DNA from: Synechococcus sp. JA-3-3Ab
GTDB lineage: Bacteria; Cyanobacteriota; Cyanobacteriia; Thermostichales; Thermostichaceae
DNA: 64,000 nucleotides
Direction: 5' to 3'
Assembly: GCF_000013205.1 (NCBI RefSeq)
Contig: NC_007775.1
Location: 186,001 to 250,000 of the forward strand
Shown here: in pieces, positions 1-8,110 of the stretch
How the letters are laid out: each line of letters opens with the position of its first letter
Position numbering within the stretch: the stretch's first letter is position 1
Notes under the pieces: model-generated
What the model saw: only the letters and a program-made list of their open reading frames with translations
What the model was told of the DNA's origin: nothing
Databases searched by the model: none
Translations under genes and position numbers: made by a program

Positions 1-1449
1 CGAGTGCAAGAAAGTCTCTTCCGCTTGGGGATCCGGCACCTCCCCTTGCCAGGCAAAGGCGCTGAACTCGCGGCGGCGTCCTTGGCGCACCGCTTCCACC
101 AGGTCGGGATCCCCGTGGCTGACGAAGTAGAGAAAGGGGGCCACCTCCCCATACTCTTCCCCCATAAACAGCAGCGGCAACATAGGAGCTAGCAGCAGGG
201 CAGCGGCGGCCAACTTGAGACCTTCAAAAGAAGTCAGCTGGCTGAGGCGCTCTCCCAGCCTGCGGTTGCCCACCTGGTCGTGGTTTTGGATGCAGATTAC
301 AAACTGGGATCCCGGCCTGCCGATGGCGGAATTGCCGTGGCGCCTGCCGCGGTAGGGGGAGTACTGGCCGGAATAGACGTAGCTTTCGCGGTAGGCCTTG
401 GCCAGGTGCTCCAATTGGCCAAAGTCTTGGTAGTAGCCTGTCTTTTCCCCGGTCAGCAGGGTGTGAACCGAGTGATGGAAGTCGTCGCACCACTGGGCGT
501 CTAGCCCGTAGCCCCCTTGCCTGCGGGGGGTGATGAGGCGGACGTCGTTGAGGTCGCTTTCAGCTACAAGCACCCTGGGCCAGCCCGTGCGCGCTTCTAG
601 GGCATCTACCCGCTCCGCCAATTCTTGCAAAAAAGGGTGGGCGCTGAAGTCGTAGATGGCGTGCACCGCGTCCAGCCGCAGGCCGTCCAGGTGAAACTCC
701 TCTAGCCAGTACTCGGCATTTTGCAGGAAAAACTCCCGCACGCCGTCGGAGGAGCGGTCGTCGAAGTTGAGGGCCTCTCCCCAAGGAGTGCGGTACTTGT
801 CGGTGAAGTAGGGGCCAAAGTCCCGCAGGTAGTTCCCCTCCGGCCCCAGGTGGTTGTAGACCACATCCAAGACGACAGCCAGGCCCTGCTGATGGCAGGC
901 GTTCACCAACGCTTTCAGGCCCGCTGCTCCCCCATAGCTAGTCTGCACGGCATAGGGATAGACGCCGTCATAGCCCCAGTTGCGCTCCCCCGGAAACTGG
1001 GCCACCGGCATCAGCTCCAGCACGTTGACCCCCAGCTCCACCAGGTGCGGCAGGCGAGGGATCAGGGCGGCAAAGGTGCCCTCTGGGGTAAAGGTGCCTA
1101 CATGGAGCTCGTAGAGGATCCACTGGGAGAGCGGGATCCCCCGCCAGCCCTGATCCTGCCAGTCGAAGTGGGGATCCACCACCCGCGATGGGCCGTGGAC
1201 GCCGTAGGGCTGGCAGCGGGAAGCGGGATCTGGCCGCTCCACCACCCCCGCTGCGGTGTGCAGACGGTAGAGGTAGTCCACCGGCCCCGGCGGGATCCCC
1301 TCCACCTCCGCCTGCCAATAGCCCTGCTCCTCCTGCTTGAGAGGGATAACCTGTTGGACAGGGCTGATTATCTTCAGCTCCACTTGTTCGACTAAGGGCG
1401 CCCATACCGAGAAGCGATAGCGGCCCTGCCCCAAGGGATAGGCGCCCAT
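1..1449 (-). CDS. treZ: Malto-oligosyltrehalose trehalohydrolase (TreZ), 3' end outside window
   Basis: The reading frame opens at ATG 1449 and runs off the left edge after 483 residues; the family is usually about 600. TreZ is a GH13 enzyme that releases trehalose from maltooligosyl-trehalose. Residues 1-100 form the N-terminal beta domain (start [18 protein letters not shown]). The catalytic barrel follows, with the nucleophile Asp260 in GLRLDAVHA, the acid/base Glu297 in [10 protein letters not shown] and the transition-state Asp391 in IQNHDQVGN. The conserved [13 protein letters not shown] segment separates TreZ from glycogen branching enzymes. Its usual partner TreY is not in view and could lie beyond the edge. 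All catalytic residues are present, so nothing suggests decay. Confidence 0.93.
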   Translation of the reverse strand, partial: MGAYPLGQGRYRFSVWAPLVEQVELKIISPVQQVIPLKQEEQGYWQAEVEGIPPGPVDYLYRLHTAAGVVERPDPASRCQPYGVHGPSRVVDPHFDWQDQGWRGIPLSQWILYELHVGTFTPEGTFAALIPRLPHLVELGVNVLELMPVAQFPGERNWGYDGVYPYAVQTSYGGAAGLKALVNACHQQGLAVVLDVVYNHLGPEGNYLRDFGPYFTDKYRTPWGEALNFDDRSSDGVREFFLQNAEYWLEEFHLDGLRLDAVHAIYDFSAHPFLQELAERVDALEARTGWPRVLVAESDLNDVRLITPRRQGGYGLDAQWCDDFHHSVHTLLTGEKTGYYQDFGQLEHLAKAYRESYVYSGQYSPYRGRRHGNSAIGRPGSQFVICIQNHDQVGNRRLGERLSQLTSFEGLKLAAAALLLAPMLPLLFMGEEYGEVAPFLYFVSHGDPDLVEAVRQGRRREFSAFAWQGEVPDPQAEETFLHS

Positions 1450-1544
1450 CCGTCCGAGCGGAGGAGAAGTCTGAAGCACGAAACCTGTCTGCACAACTTG
1501 GCTTCTACTATAGCGCCTTGCTCCCCTACACAAAAGGATAGCTT

Positions 1545-1804
1545 GGTAGCCCCGTACTTTAGTACGGGGCGGAAAAGCCCTTGAGCAACTTTAGTTGCTT
1601 CTTTTAGCTAGTACAGAGCTTCTCCAGGAAAACGACCTACTGCGGTGCAAAACCCGCGCGGCAATAACTAACCTGGAGGAACTTAAGTCCGAAGTAAGCA
1701 GAACTTTGAGGTTATGCCTCAAAGAACTGTCTAGGGGTGTGTTGAAAGCGCCTTCGCGAGTCCATTTTGAGCTGCGTAAGAATCCCCTGGGTGGGAGTGT
1801 CAAA
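1545..1804. mobile_element. Remnant or non-autonomous IS200/IS605-type element
   Basis: Two perfect hairpins with TT loops stand side by side: GCCCCGTACT/AGTACGGGGC at 1549-1570 and AGCAACT/AGTTGCT at 1584-1599. A third 8-bp stem, CTTTGAGG/CCTCAAAG, lies at 1704-1724, and the segment closes with GAATCCC...GGGAGTGTCAA at about 1781-1804. Subterminal palindromes at the left end and a GTGTCAA-like right end are typical of IS200/IS605 elements in cyanobacteria. No transposase is encoded; the one open frame across it lacks TnpA or TnpB motifs. I infer a short palindrome-associated derivative, possibly retaining a TnpB guide-RNA scaffold. Boundaries are approximate. Confidence 0.5.
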
Positions 1805-2058
1805 GAACCTAAACTCTCCTGCTTCCCCTGCTGAGAAGGAGCCAGCCAGGCAAGAGGGCACCTGGCTCAAAAGAACCCTAGGGGAAGTTGCACCTGCAAA
1901 CCCCCTCGGCGGATTCCCTTCTGGATGCAGGCGTGCTCAGCGCTATTCGGCGCTCCGCCCCCTTTCCTCCCTTGCCGAAGAGGTTTGCCGGCGAGAAACT
2001 GGTGCTGGAAGTTAAGGTGTTGAGCGGATCCCTGAAGGCTAGCCTCGTTGGGGATCCG
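1805..2058. other. Intergenic stretch, no gene recognised
   Basis: No reading frame here looks like a protein. One stem, AGCCAGG/CCTGGCT with a 10-base loop, lies near 1846-1869 but has no T-run on either strand, so it is not a convincing terminator. I looked for RNase P RNA, tmRNA, SRP RNA and tRNA signatures and saw none. Confidence 0.4.
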
Positions 2059-2086
2059 AAAAACTAAGCCGAACCCTGGTTTGGCT
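2059..2086 (-). terminator. Rho-independent terminator after rpsU
   Basis: Read on the minus strand, AGCCAAAC-CAGG-GTTCGGCT forms an 8-bp stem with a 4-base loop (one G-T pair) and is followed by TTAGTTTTT. It lies about 45 bases past the rpsU stop codon. Confidence 0.75.
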
Positions 2087-2129
2087 ACCTTGTATAGCCA
2101 CAAGCCAAGTTCAGACTACTGAGAATTGC

Positions 2130-2315
2130 CTAGGCCATGGACTTACGGCGGTTGCGCCGCATGGCTACCGCTTTGCGCTTGCGCTTTTCCAGGTTGGTTT
2201 CAAAGTGGCGATGGTTGCGCAGATCCCGCAGAATGCCCGCCTTGGAGACCTGGCGCTTGAAGCGGCGCAGCGCCGATTCGATCCCTTCGTTTTCGCCAAT
2301 CGTCACTTGAGTCAT
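2130..2315 (-). CDS. rpsU: 30S ribosomal protein bS21
   Basis: A 61-residue, very basic protein beginning [20 protein letters not shown] and ending in an Arg/Lys-rich tail, matching bS21 in length and sequence. bS21 sits on the small-subunit platform near the anti-Shine-Dalgarno sequence and helps initiation. A GGAGGAGAT ribosome-binding site lies just upstream of the ATG. It appears to be a single-gene unit, since a strong terminator follows and the next minus-strand gene upstream ends about 85 bases away. Confidence 0.96.
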
Positions 2316-2401
2316 AAAGAAGCTATCTCCTCCGTCGATGAGTAGAACGAAAGCACAATCGGGATCCCTATCCTAAACCATCTCCGCCCTGCTGCTGACG
2401 G

Positions 2402-3658
2402 TTACAGGGCGCGGCTGCCAAAGTTGAGGCCCGAAACCGCCTCACCCTCTCTCAAATTTACGACAAACGAGGCCGTTGTTCCGGTGGAAGGCGGCGGAGA
2501 AGGCGTTGGCGCTGGGCTGGGGGCGCTGCCGATTACGGATTGTACAAAACCCACAAAGCTGGACACTCGCGTGTACACCCCGTAGAAATTGGGCTGGGCG
2601 CAACCTTGGCCAAAACTAGCAATCCCGGCTAGGGCAAAGCCACTGCTGGTAGGAACAACCAAGGGCCCACCGCTATCACCCTTGCAAGTATCCACACCCC
2701 CTTGAGGAAAGCCAGCGCAGAGCATGGTTTCCAAAATGGCGCCGTTGTAAGACTGGGGAGCATTGCACACCTCGTTGCTGACGAGGGGAACTTCGGCCTG
2801 CTGTAGAGCCCTGGGAAAGCCGCTGGGTTCTTGATCCAGGGCGCTGGGGAAGGTGGCTCCCCAGCCGAGGATGGTGGCGAGAGTACCAGGGGCTGTCAGG
2901 TTGGTTTGGTTGGGCTGCACCAGCGGCAGGGTAGGCAGGGCCACTGGCCGAGAGAGGCGCACCAGGGCAATGTCATTCCCCCCCTCTGTCCCTCGTCGGG
3001 GGTCGTAGTTGGGGTGGATAACAATTTGCGCAGCCTGAATTCGCTGGCCGGCACCGATTTGCAAGACGGTGGTACCCAACAGCAGATCCAGACTTTGGAC
3101 ATCCACGTCCGGCTCGCCTCGAGGGTCGAAAAAGCAGTGGGCGGCGGTAAGCACCCACTCCGGGGCAATCAGGGATCCCCCGCAAAACTGCGCCTGAAAA
3201 GGATCCGGTTCAGTCGCGTCTAGCAAGGCCACCATCCAGGGAAAGGCTCCCGGCTGAGCCGGCCTACCACCGACAATCCGCCCCGCTCCTGGGCGCGGCG
3301 TGGTGAACACTCGCCCTGGAGGCAAGATGGCAGTAACCCGGTAGGTGCCGGGGGACAAGTTGGAGAAACGAAAGTTGCCGTTGGCATCGCTGACAGTGCT
3401 GGGTTCCCCTGGATCGAGGCGTCCATTGCTGTTCAAGTCCAGAAAGGTGGTGATGCCCGGCAGCCCTGGTTCCCCTGGATCCCACAGACCATTGCCGTTG
3501 AGATCGTCGAAATGGGATCCCTCGATGCGTCCTGCAGGAGGGGCCGGGAGCGGCGGCAGGGGGCGACCGGAATTCCCTCCGCCACAGGCGCTGAGGCCCA
3601 GAGCCAGCCACAGCCCCACCACAGGAGACCAGGAGCGAGACTTTGAGGGATGGGCCAT
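2402..3658 (-). CDS. Secreted trypsin-like serine protease with SD-repeat-like N-terminal domain (lipoprotein)
   Basis: 418 residues. The N-terminal signal ends in a lipobox (LSAC, Cys25), predicting an outward-facing lipid anchor. Residues 45-120 resemble an SdrD/Cna-B-like domain with two calcium-type loops, DLNGNGLWDPGE and DLNSNGRLDPGE. A classic activation site GRIVGG follows, with cleavage expected after Arg127. The S1-family triad is complete: His174 (TAAHC), Asp229 (NDIALV) and Ser329 (GDSGGP). Asp323, six residues before the serine, predicts trypsin-like cleavage after Arg/Lys. A proline-rich linker and GLNFGSRAL tail end the protein. Secreted chymotrypsin-fold zymogens are uncommon in cyanobacteria. 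It is divergent from the parA-like locus. Confidence 0.9.
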   Translation of the reverse strand: MAHPSKSRSWSPVVGLWLALGLSACGGGNSGRPLPPLPAPPAGRIEGSHFDDLNGNGLWDPGEPGLPGITTFLDLNSNGRLDPGEPSTVSDANGNFRFSNLSPGTYRVTAILPPGRVFTTPRPGAGRIVGGRPAQPGAFPWMVALLDATEPDPFQAQFCGGSLIAPEWVLTAAHCFFDPRGEPDVDVQSLDLLLGTTVLQIGAGQRIQAAQIVIHPNYDPRRGTEGGNDIALVRLSRPVALPTLPLVQPNQTNLTAPGTLATILGWGATFPSALDQEPSGFPRALQQAEVPLVSNEVCNAPQSYNGAILETMLCAGFPQGGVDTCKGDSGGPLVVPTSSGFALAGIASFGQGCAQPNFYGVYTRVSSFVGFVQSVIGSAPSPAPTPSPPPSTGTTASFVVNLREGEAVSGLNFGSRAL

Positions 3659-3920
3659 GCTCAGCTTCTCCGGGACGAGGAAGGGAGGTAGCGTCCGAGG
3701 GCGAGGGGCTGGGAGAGAGCCCGCAGTTCCTCAGCCGGCTTTGCCGACCAAGGATATCGTACCAGCGAAGCCCCTCGCGTGCGGAGAGAGGAAAACGTGA
3801 TGCGGCGCTCGGATCCCCTCAGTTGCCCAAAACCCCAGGCTCCGGCGCGCGGATGCACAGCTTGCCTCTTTCCGCCTCTGGAAGTGGGCTGTAAAACCAG
3901 GTTGGGAGGGTGTGTGGCAG

Positions 3921-4542
3921 ATGAATATCGCGGTCTTGGGGTTCAAAGGAGGTGTGGGCAAAACCACCACGGCGGTACACCTGGCCCTCTACCTTCAACA
4001 ACGGTGCGCAGCCCAGGCAGGTACACCCCAGGTGTCGCTGCTGCTCGACGCCGATCCCAATCGCTCTGCTTCTCGCTGGGCAGAACGCGGCTCTCCCTTT
4101 CCTGTCTAAAGTGGTGGCCGGGGATCCCACCACGCCCACGCCCACGAGCTTTCAGCATACGCTGATCGACACCCCCGCCCGCCCCACCCCCGAACAGTTG
4201 AGCCTGCTGGCGGAGCGGTGTGAAGTATTGCTTTTGCCCTGTTCTCCAGATGCCCTGGCCCTGGATGCTCTGATGCTGACTGTTAACGCCCTGAACCGTT
4301 TGGGGGCAAAACACTGCAAAGTTTTGCTGACGCTGGTTCCCCCCTGGCCCAACCGGGATGGGGCCGAGGCCCGCAGCTTTCTCCAACAGGCCGGGATCCC
4401 GCTCTGCCACCATTCGATTCGCCGCACGGTGGCCTTTCAGCAGGCTGCCCTGGAGGGAGTCTGTGTCAACGAGATCCCGGATCCCAGAGCCAAGCAAGCC
4501 TGGTCAGACTACGTTGCGGTGGGAGAGGAAATCCTGTCATGA
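3921..4542 (+). pseudogene. ParA-family ATPase gene split by a frameshift
   Basis: The N-terminal part starts at ATG 3921 (MNIAVLGFKGGVGKTTTAVHL) with an intact deviant Walker A and the LLLDADPNRSAS segment, then meets TAA at 4107-4109. The frame one base further on continues without interruption as KVVAGDP...LIDTPARPTPEQLSLLAE to 4542, which is the rest of a small ParA/MinD-type ATPase, including the LIDTPARP Walker B-like strand. Skipping one T near 4107 would give a continuous protein of about 206 residues. Partition-type ATPases of this size usually work with a small DNA-binding partner, and one overlaps the 3' end here. The break could be real inactivation, a sequencing error or, less likely, recoding. 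Confidence 0.8.
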
Positions 4543-4877
4543 GCAAGTTTAAGCGCCTGCTCGACCGACAGCCAGAGGGGATCCCGGCTCGCCCTGCCCC
4601 CAAAAAACTGAGCACCCAAGCCTACAAGATCCCTGAGCCGCCGGAAGCAGGCGCCAAGCCCAACAGCTCTGAGTACGTCAAGCTGACGGCCTACATTTCC
4701 AAAGAGACGCACCGAGCTGTGAAGCGCCTCCTGCTGGAATCGGATCAAGACCTCTCGGAGTTGATCGAGGCTCTGCTCGCCCAGTGGCTGCGCTCTCAAT
4801 CGGCTAAGGCCTGGCCCTCGGAGGATCCCTTGTCATCGAGAGGGCTGGCCTCAGGTGGAGCAGACCAGCCCAGATAG
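4539..4877 (+). CDS. Small ribbon-helix-helix-like partner of the ParA-type ATPase
   Basis: 112 residues. The ATG overlaps the stop codon of the ATPase gene (ATGA), which implies translational coupling. Residues 1-45 are a basic, proline-rich and probably disordered tail. Residues 48-85 (VKLTAYISKETHRAVKRLLLESDQDLSELIEALLAQWL) have the strand-helix-helix pattern of RHH/CopG-like DNA-binding domains. The arrangement matches small ParA plus ParB/ParG-like pairs on chromosomes and plasmids. The RHH assignment is by pattern only. The C-terminus is low complexity. Confidence 0.65.
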   Translation: MSKFKRLLDRQPEGIPARPAPKKLSTQAYKIPEPPEAGAKPNSSEYVKLTAYISKETHRAVKRLLLESDQDLSELIEALLAQWLRSQSAKAWPSEDPLSSRGLASGGADQPR

Positions 4878-5015
4878 GAATAAGATGAGGGCGGGAGGCA
4901 GGCCTACCCCTCTGCGAGGTGGAGCGCTAGGGCACAATGCGCCGTAAGGGCAGCGGTTTTTTTGCGCTCCTTCTCCTCAAGTTGATTAAATTGACTGGTG
5001 CAAAAGGGATCCCTT

Positions 5016-6194
5016 ATGCAAGCCATCACTCTGCTCGGCTCCACCGGCTCCATTGGCACCCAAACTCTGGATTTGGTGGCCCAGTATCCAGAGCGTTTTC
5101 GGGTTGTCGGCTTGACCAGCTACAGCAATGTTACCCTCCTGGCAGAACAGGTGTGGCGGTTTCGGCCCCAGATTGTGGCCATCGGTCGGGAGGAGCTGCT
5201 GCCGGAGCTGCGATCCCTGCTGACCGGGATGCGGCCGCTGCCGGAGCTGGTGGCGGGAACGGAGGGGCTGTGTCAGGTGGCGGCCCACCCGGCGGCCCAG
5301 CGGGTGGTGACCGGGATCGTTGGCTGTGCCGGCCTCTTGCCCACCTTGGCCGCTATCCGCGCCGGCAAAGACATTGCCCTGGCCAACAAAGAAACCCTGG
5401 TGGCAGGCGGCCCGGTGGTGCTGCCCCTGGTACGAGAGTACGGCGTCAAGCTCATCCCGGTGGACTCGGAGCATTCGGCCATCTTTCAATGCCTACAGGG
5501 GGTGCCGCCGGGATCCCTGCGCAGGATCTTGTTGACGGCTTCCGGGGGAGCTTTTCGGGATTGGCCTGCCGAAAAACTAGATCAGGTCACCTTGGCCGAC
5601 GCCCTCAAACACCCCAACTGGGTGATGGGGCGCAAGATCACCATCGACTCGGCCACCCTGATGAACAAGGGCCTGGAGGTGATCGAGGCCCACTGGCTGT
5701 TTGGTTTGGATTATGACCGGATCGAGGTCCTCATCCACCCCCAGAGCATTGTCCACTCCTTGATCGAGCTGGCAGATACTTCTGTTCTGGCCCAGTTGGG
5801 CTGGCCGGATATGCACCTGCCCATCCTCTATGGCCTCAGTTGGCCGGAGCGCTTAGCCACCCCTTGGGATCCCCTCGATTTGGTCAAGCTGGGATCCCTC
5901 ACTTTTAAGGCTCCGGATCACCGCAAGTACCCTTGCCTACAACTGGCTTATGCTGCTGGACAGGCAGGAGGAACCCTGCCGGCAGTGTTGAATGCCGCCA
6001 ACGAAGCGGCGGTGGCCCTCTTCCTACAGGAGCGCATCCGCTTTTTGGACATCCCTCGCCTTTTGGAGCAGGTGTGCGAGCGGCACCAGGTCATCCCTGC
6101 CCCCAGCCTGGAGGACATTCTGGAAGTGGATGCCTGGGCGCGGCAACAGGTGGAGCTGCTGGCGCAGCAGGCCCCGGCCCAAGTTCTGGCCTGA
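5016..6194 (+). CDS. dxr: 1-deoxy-D-xylulose 5-phosphate reductoisomerase
   Basis: 392 residues from ATG 5016 ([20 protein letters not shown]); a GTG 18 bases earlier is also open but adds non-conserved residues. DXR makes 2-C-methyl-D-erythritol 4-phosphate with NADPH, the committed step of the MEP isoprenoid pathway that supplies carotenoid, phytol and quinone tails. The GSTGSIG NADPH loop is at the N-terminus, [11 protein letters not shown] and [12 protein letters not shown] carry the metal and substrate residues, and [17 protein letters not shown] is the signature block. Length matches the family. It stands alone, with a co-directional exporter gene 59 bases downstream. Confidence 0.97.
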
Positions 6195-6253
6195 TCCCTA
6201 CCGGGGGGATCCGGCACAGCGCTAGAGTGGGAAAAGGCTTGAGGAGCACCTGA

Positions 6254-8020
6254 GTGGCGGGATCCCATCTCCGACAACTGGCCCATTATCTGCGCCCCTA
6301 TCGCCGGCAGGTGGCGCTGGGCATTGGATCCCTGCTGGTGGTAAACGGCCTGGGGGTGTTCCTGCCCTGGTACGTCAAGCTGGCCATCGACGATCTCAGC
6401 CAGAACTTGGCCGCCCTGTCGCCGCAGCGCATTGCACTTTACGCCCTGACGGTGTTGATCGTCTCCAGCCTGATGATGGGCATTCGCATTGCCTCGCGGG
6501 TGTGGATGTTTGGCGTGGGGCGGCAGGTGGAGTTCCGCCTCAAGCAGGCCATCTTCGAGCATTTGCTGACGCTGCAGCCTTCCTACTTTGCCCAGCAGAC
6601 GCTTGGGGATATCCTCACCCGCATCACCAGCGATGTGGAAAATGTCCGCCGCCTGTTGGGCTTTGCCCTGCTCAACTCGACCAACACAATCTTTGCCTAC
6701 GGCACCACCTTGCCGGCCATGTTTGGCATTGAGCCGCGTCTGAGCGCCCTGGCCCTATCGGTGTTTCCGGTGATGCTGGTGCTGGTGAAGTTGAGCAGCT
6801 CCCGTCTGCAGCAGGAGCAGCTCCAGGTGCAGCAGGAGCTGGCGGATCTAAGCGATCTCATCCAGGAGGACATGAACGGCATTGCCCTGATCAAGGTGTA
6901 TGCCCAGGAAGAGCACGAGCAGAGGGAGTTTCGCCGCCGCAACGAGCGGCTGCTGCAGGCCAATTTGCGCCTGGCCCTCACCCGCAACCTGCTTTTTCCT
7001 TCCCTGGTGGCCTTGGTCAGCCTGAGCCTGCTGCTGCTGCTGGCGGTGGGCGGACCCCAGATTGCCGCCGGGACGCTGACGATTGGGGATTTTTCTGCCC
7101 TCACCCTCTACGTGGAACGGCTGGTGTTTCCCACCACTCTGCTGGGCTTTACCATCACTGCCTACCAGCGGGGCCAGGTCAGCCTGGAGCGGATTGACGC
7201 CTTGCTGCGGGTAGAGCCCACCATCCGCGATGCTCCCCAGGCTCTACCCCTACCTCTGGAACAGGTGCAGGGGCGTATCGAGGCCAGGGGCCTGACTTTT
7301 GCCTATGCCGACACAGGATCCGCAACGCCGGCGCTGCAGGATCTGCACTTTTGCGTCGAGCCGGGCCAATTGGTGGCGGTGGTGGGGCCGATTGGGGCGG
7401 GCAAATCCACCCTGGCCAATGCCCTTCCTCGCCTGCTGGAGATCCAGCCGGGGCAACTGTTTTTGGATGGGCAGGACATCACCCAGCTCCAACTGGGATC
7501 CCTGCGGCGGGCCATTGCCTACGTGCCCCAGGAGAGCTTTCTGTTCAGCGCCACGGTTCGGGACAACATCCGCTACGGCAAGCCGGATGCCGAAGACTGG
7601 GAGGTGGAATGGGCCGCCAAGGCCGCCCACATCCACGCCGAGATCCTCACCTTTCCCAAGGGCTACGACACTCTGGTGGGAGAGCGGGGCATCACCCTTT
7701 CTGGCGGCCAGCGGCAGCGGGTGGCCTTGGCCCGGGCTTTACTGGTGGATGCTCCCATCTTGATCCTGGATGACTCTCTCTCCAGCGTGGACAATCAGAC
7801 GGCTCAGGCCATTCTCCGCCACCTGCGCCAGGCCAGGGCCCAGAAAACGGCGATCTTCATTACCCATCGCCTCACGGCGGCGGCGGAGGCGGATCAGATC
7901 TGGGTCATGGACAAGGGCCGCATCGTGCAGAAGGGATCCCATGCCCAGTTGCTGGCAGATCCCCAGGGGCTCTACGCCCGTCTCTGGGCCAAGCAGAAGC
8001 TGGAAGAGGCCCTGGCCTAG
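6254..8020 (+). CDS. ABC exporter half-transporter (ABCB/BmrC-like)
   Basis: 588 residues from GTG 6254, preceded by GAGGAG. The N-terminal half is a six-helix exporter membrane domain (about residues 15-310). The C-terminal half is an ATPase with Walker A GPIGAGKST, signature LSGGQ and Walker B ILILDD. The residue after Walker B is Asp (LDDSLSSVD) where a catalytic Glu is usual; this substitution is typical of the degenerate-site subunit of heterodimeric exporters such as BmrC/TM287. I therefore infer a partner subunit elsewhere, as none is in the window. The substrate cannot be read from sequence; drugs or lipids are the family norm. Confidence 0.9.
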   Translation: MAGSHLRQLAHYLRPYRRQVALGIGSLLVVNGLGVFLPWYVKLAIDDLSQNLAALSPQRIALYALTVLIVSSLMMGIRIASRVWMFGVGRQVEFRLKQAIFEHLLTLQPSYFAQQTLGDILTRITSDVENVRRLLGFALLNSTNTIFAYGTTLPAMFGIEPRLSALALSVFPVMLVLVKLSSSRLQQEQLQVQQELADLSDLIQEDMNGIALIKVYAQEEHEQREFRRRNERLLQANLRLALTRNLLFPSLVALVSLSLLLLLAVGGPQIAAGTLTIGDFSALTLYVERLVFPTTLLGFTITAYQRGQVSLERIDALLRVEPTIRDAPQALPLPLEQVQGRIEARGLTFAYADTGSATPALQDLHFCVEPGQLVAVVGPIGAGKSTLANALPRLLEIQPGQLFLDGQDITQLQLGSLRRAIAYVPQESFLFSATVRDNIRYGKPDAEDWEVEWAAKAAHIHAEILTFPKGYDTLVGERGITLSGGQRQRVALARALLVDAPILILDDSLSSVDNQTAQAILRHLRQARAQKTAIFITHRLTAAAEADQIWVMDKGRIVQKGSHAQLLADPQGLYARLWAKQKLEEALA

Positions 8021-8110
8021 GTTTTCTCGGGGAGAGATCTGGCGGATCTATGGCCAGGAAGCCGGCTGAGCGGATACCGTAGGCGGCAAAGCATTGGGGT
8101 GAGAGGTGAC

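Noticed and set aside
1805-2058. A structural RNA gene (RNase P RNA, tmRNA, 6S or SRP RNA)
   Set aside because: Stems are present but none of the conserved cores I could check for is visible.
3921-4542. Programmed +1 frameshift in the ParA-type gene
   Set aside because: The shift site GTC-TAA gives poor re-pairing for a +1 slip, and no upstream stimulatory sequence was seen. A plain frameshift mutation or sequence error is simpler.
4937-5716. 259-codon open frame over the dxr region
   Set aside because: Out-of-frame shadow of dxr with repetitive Gly/Pro/Arg translation.
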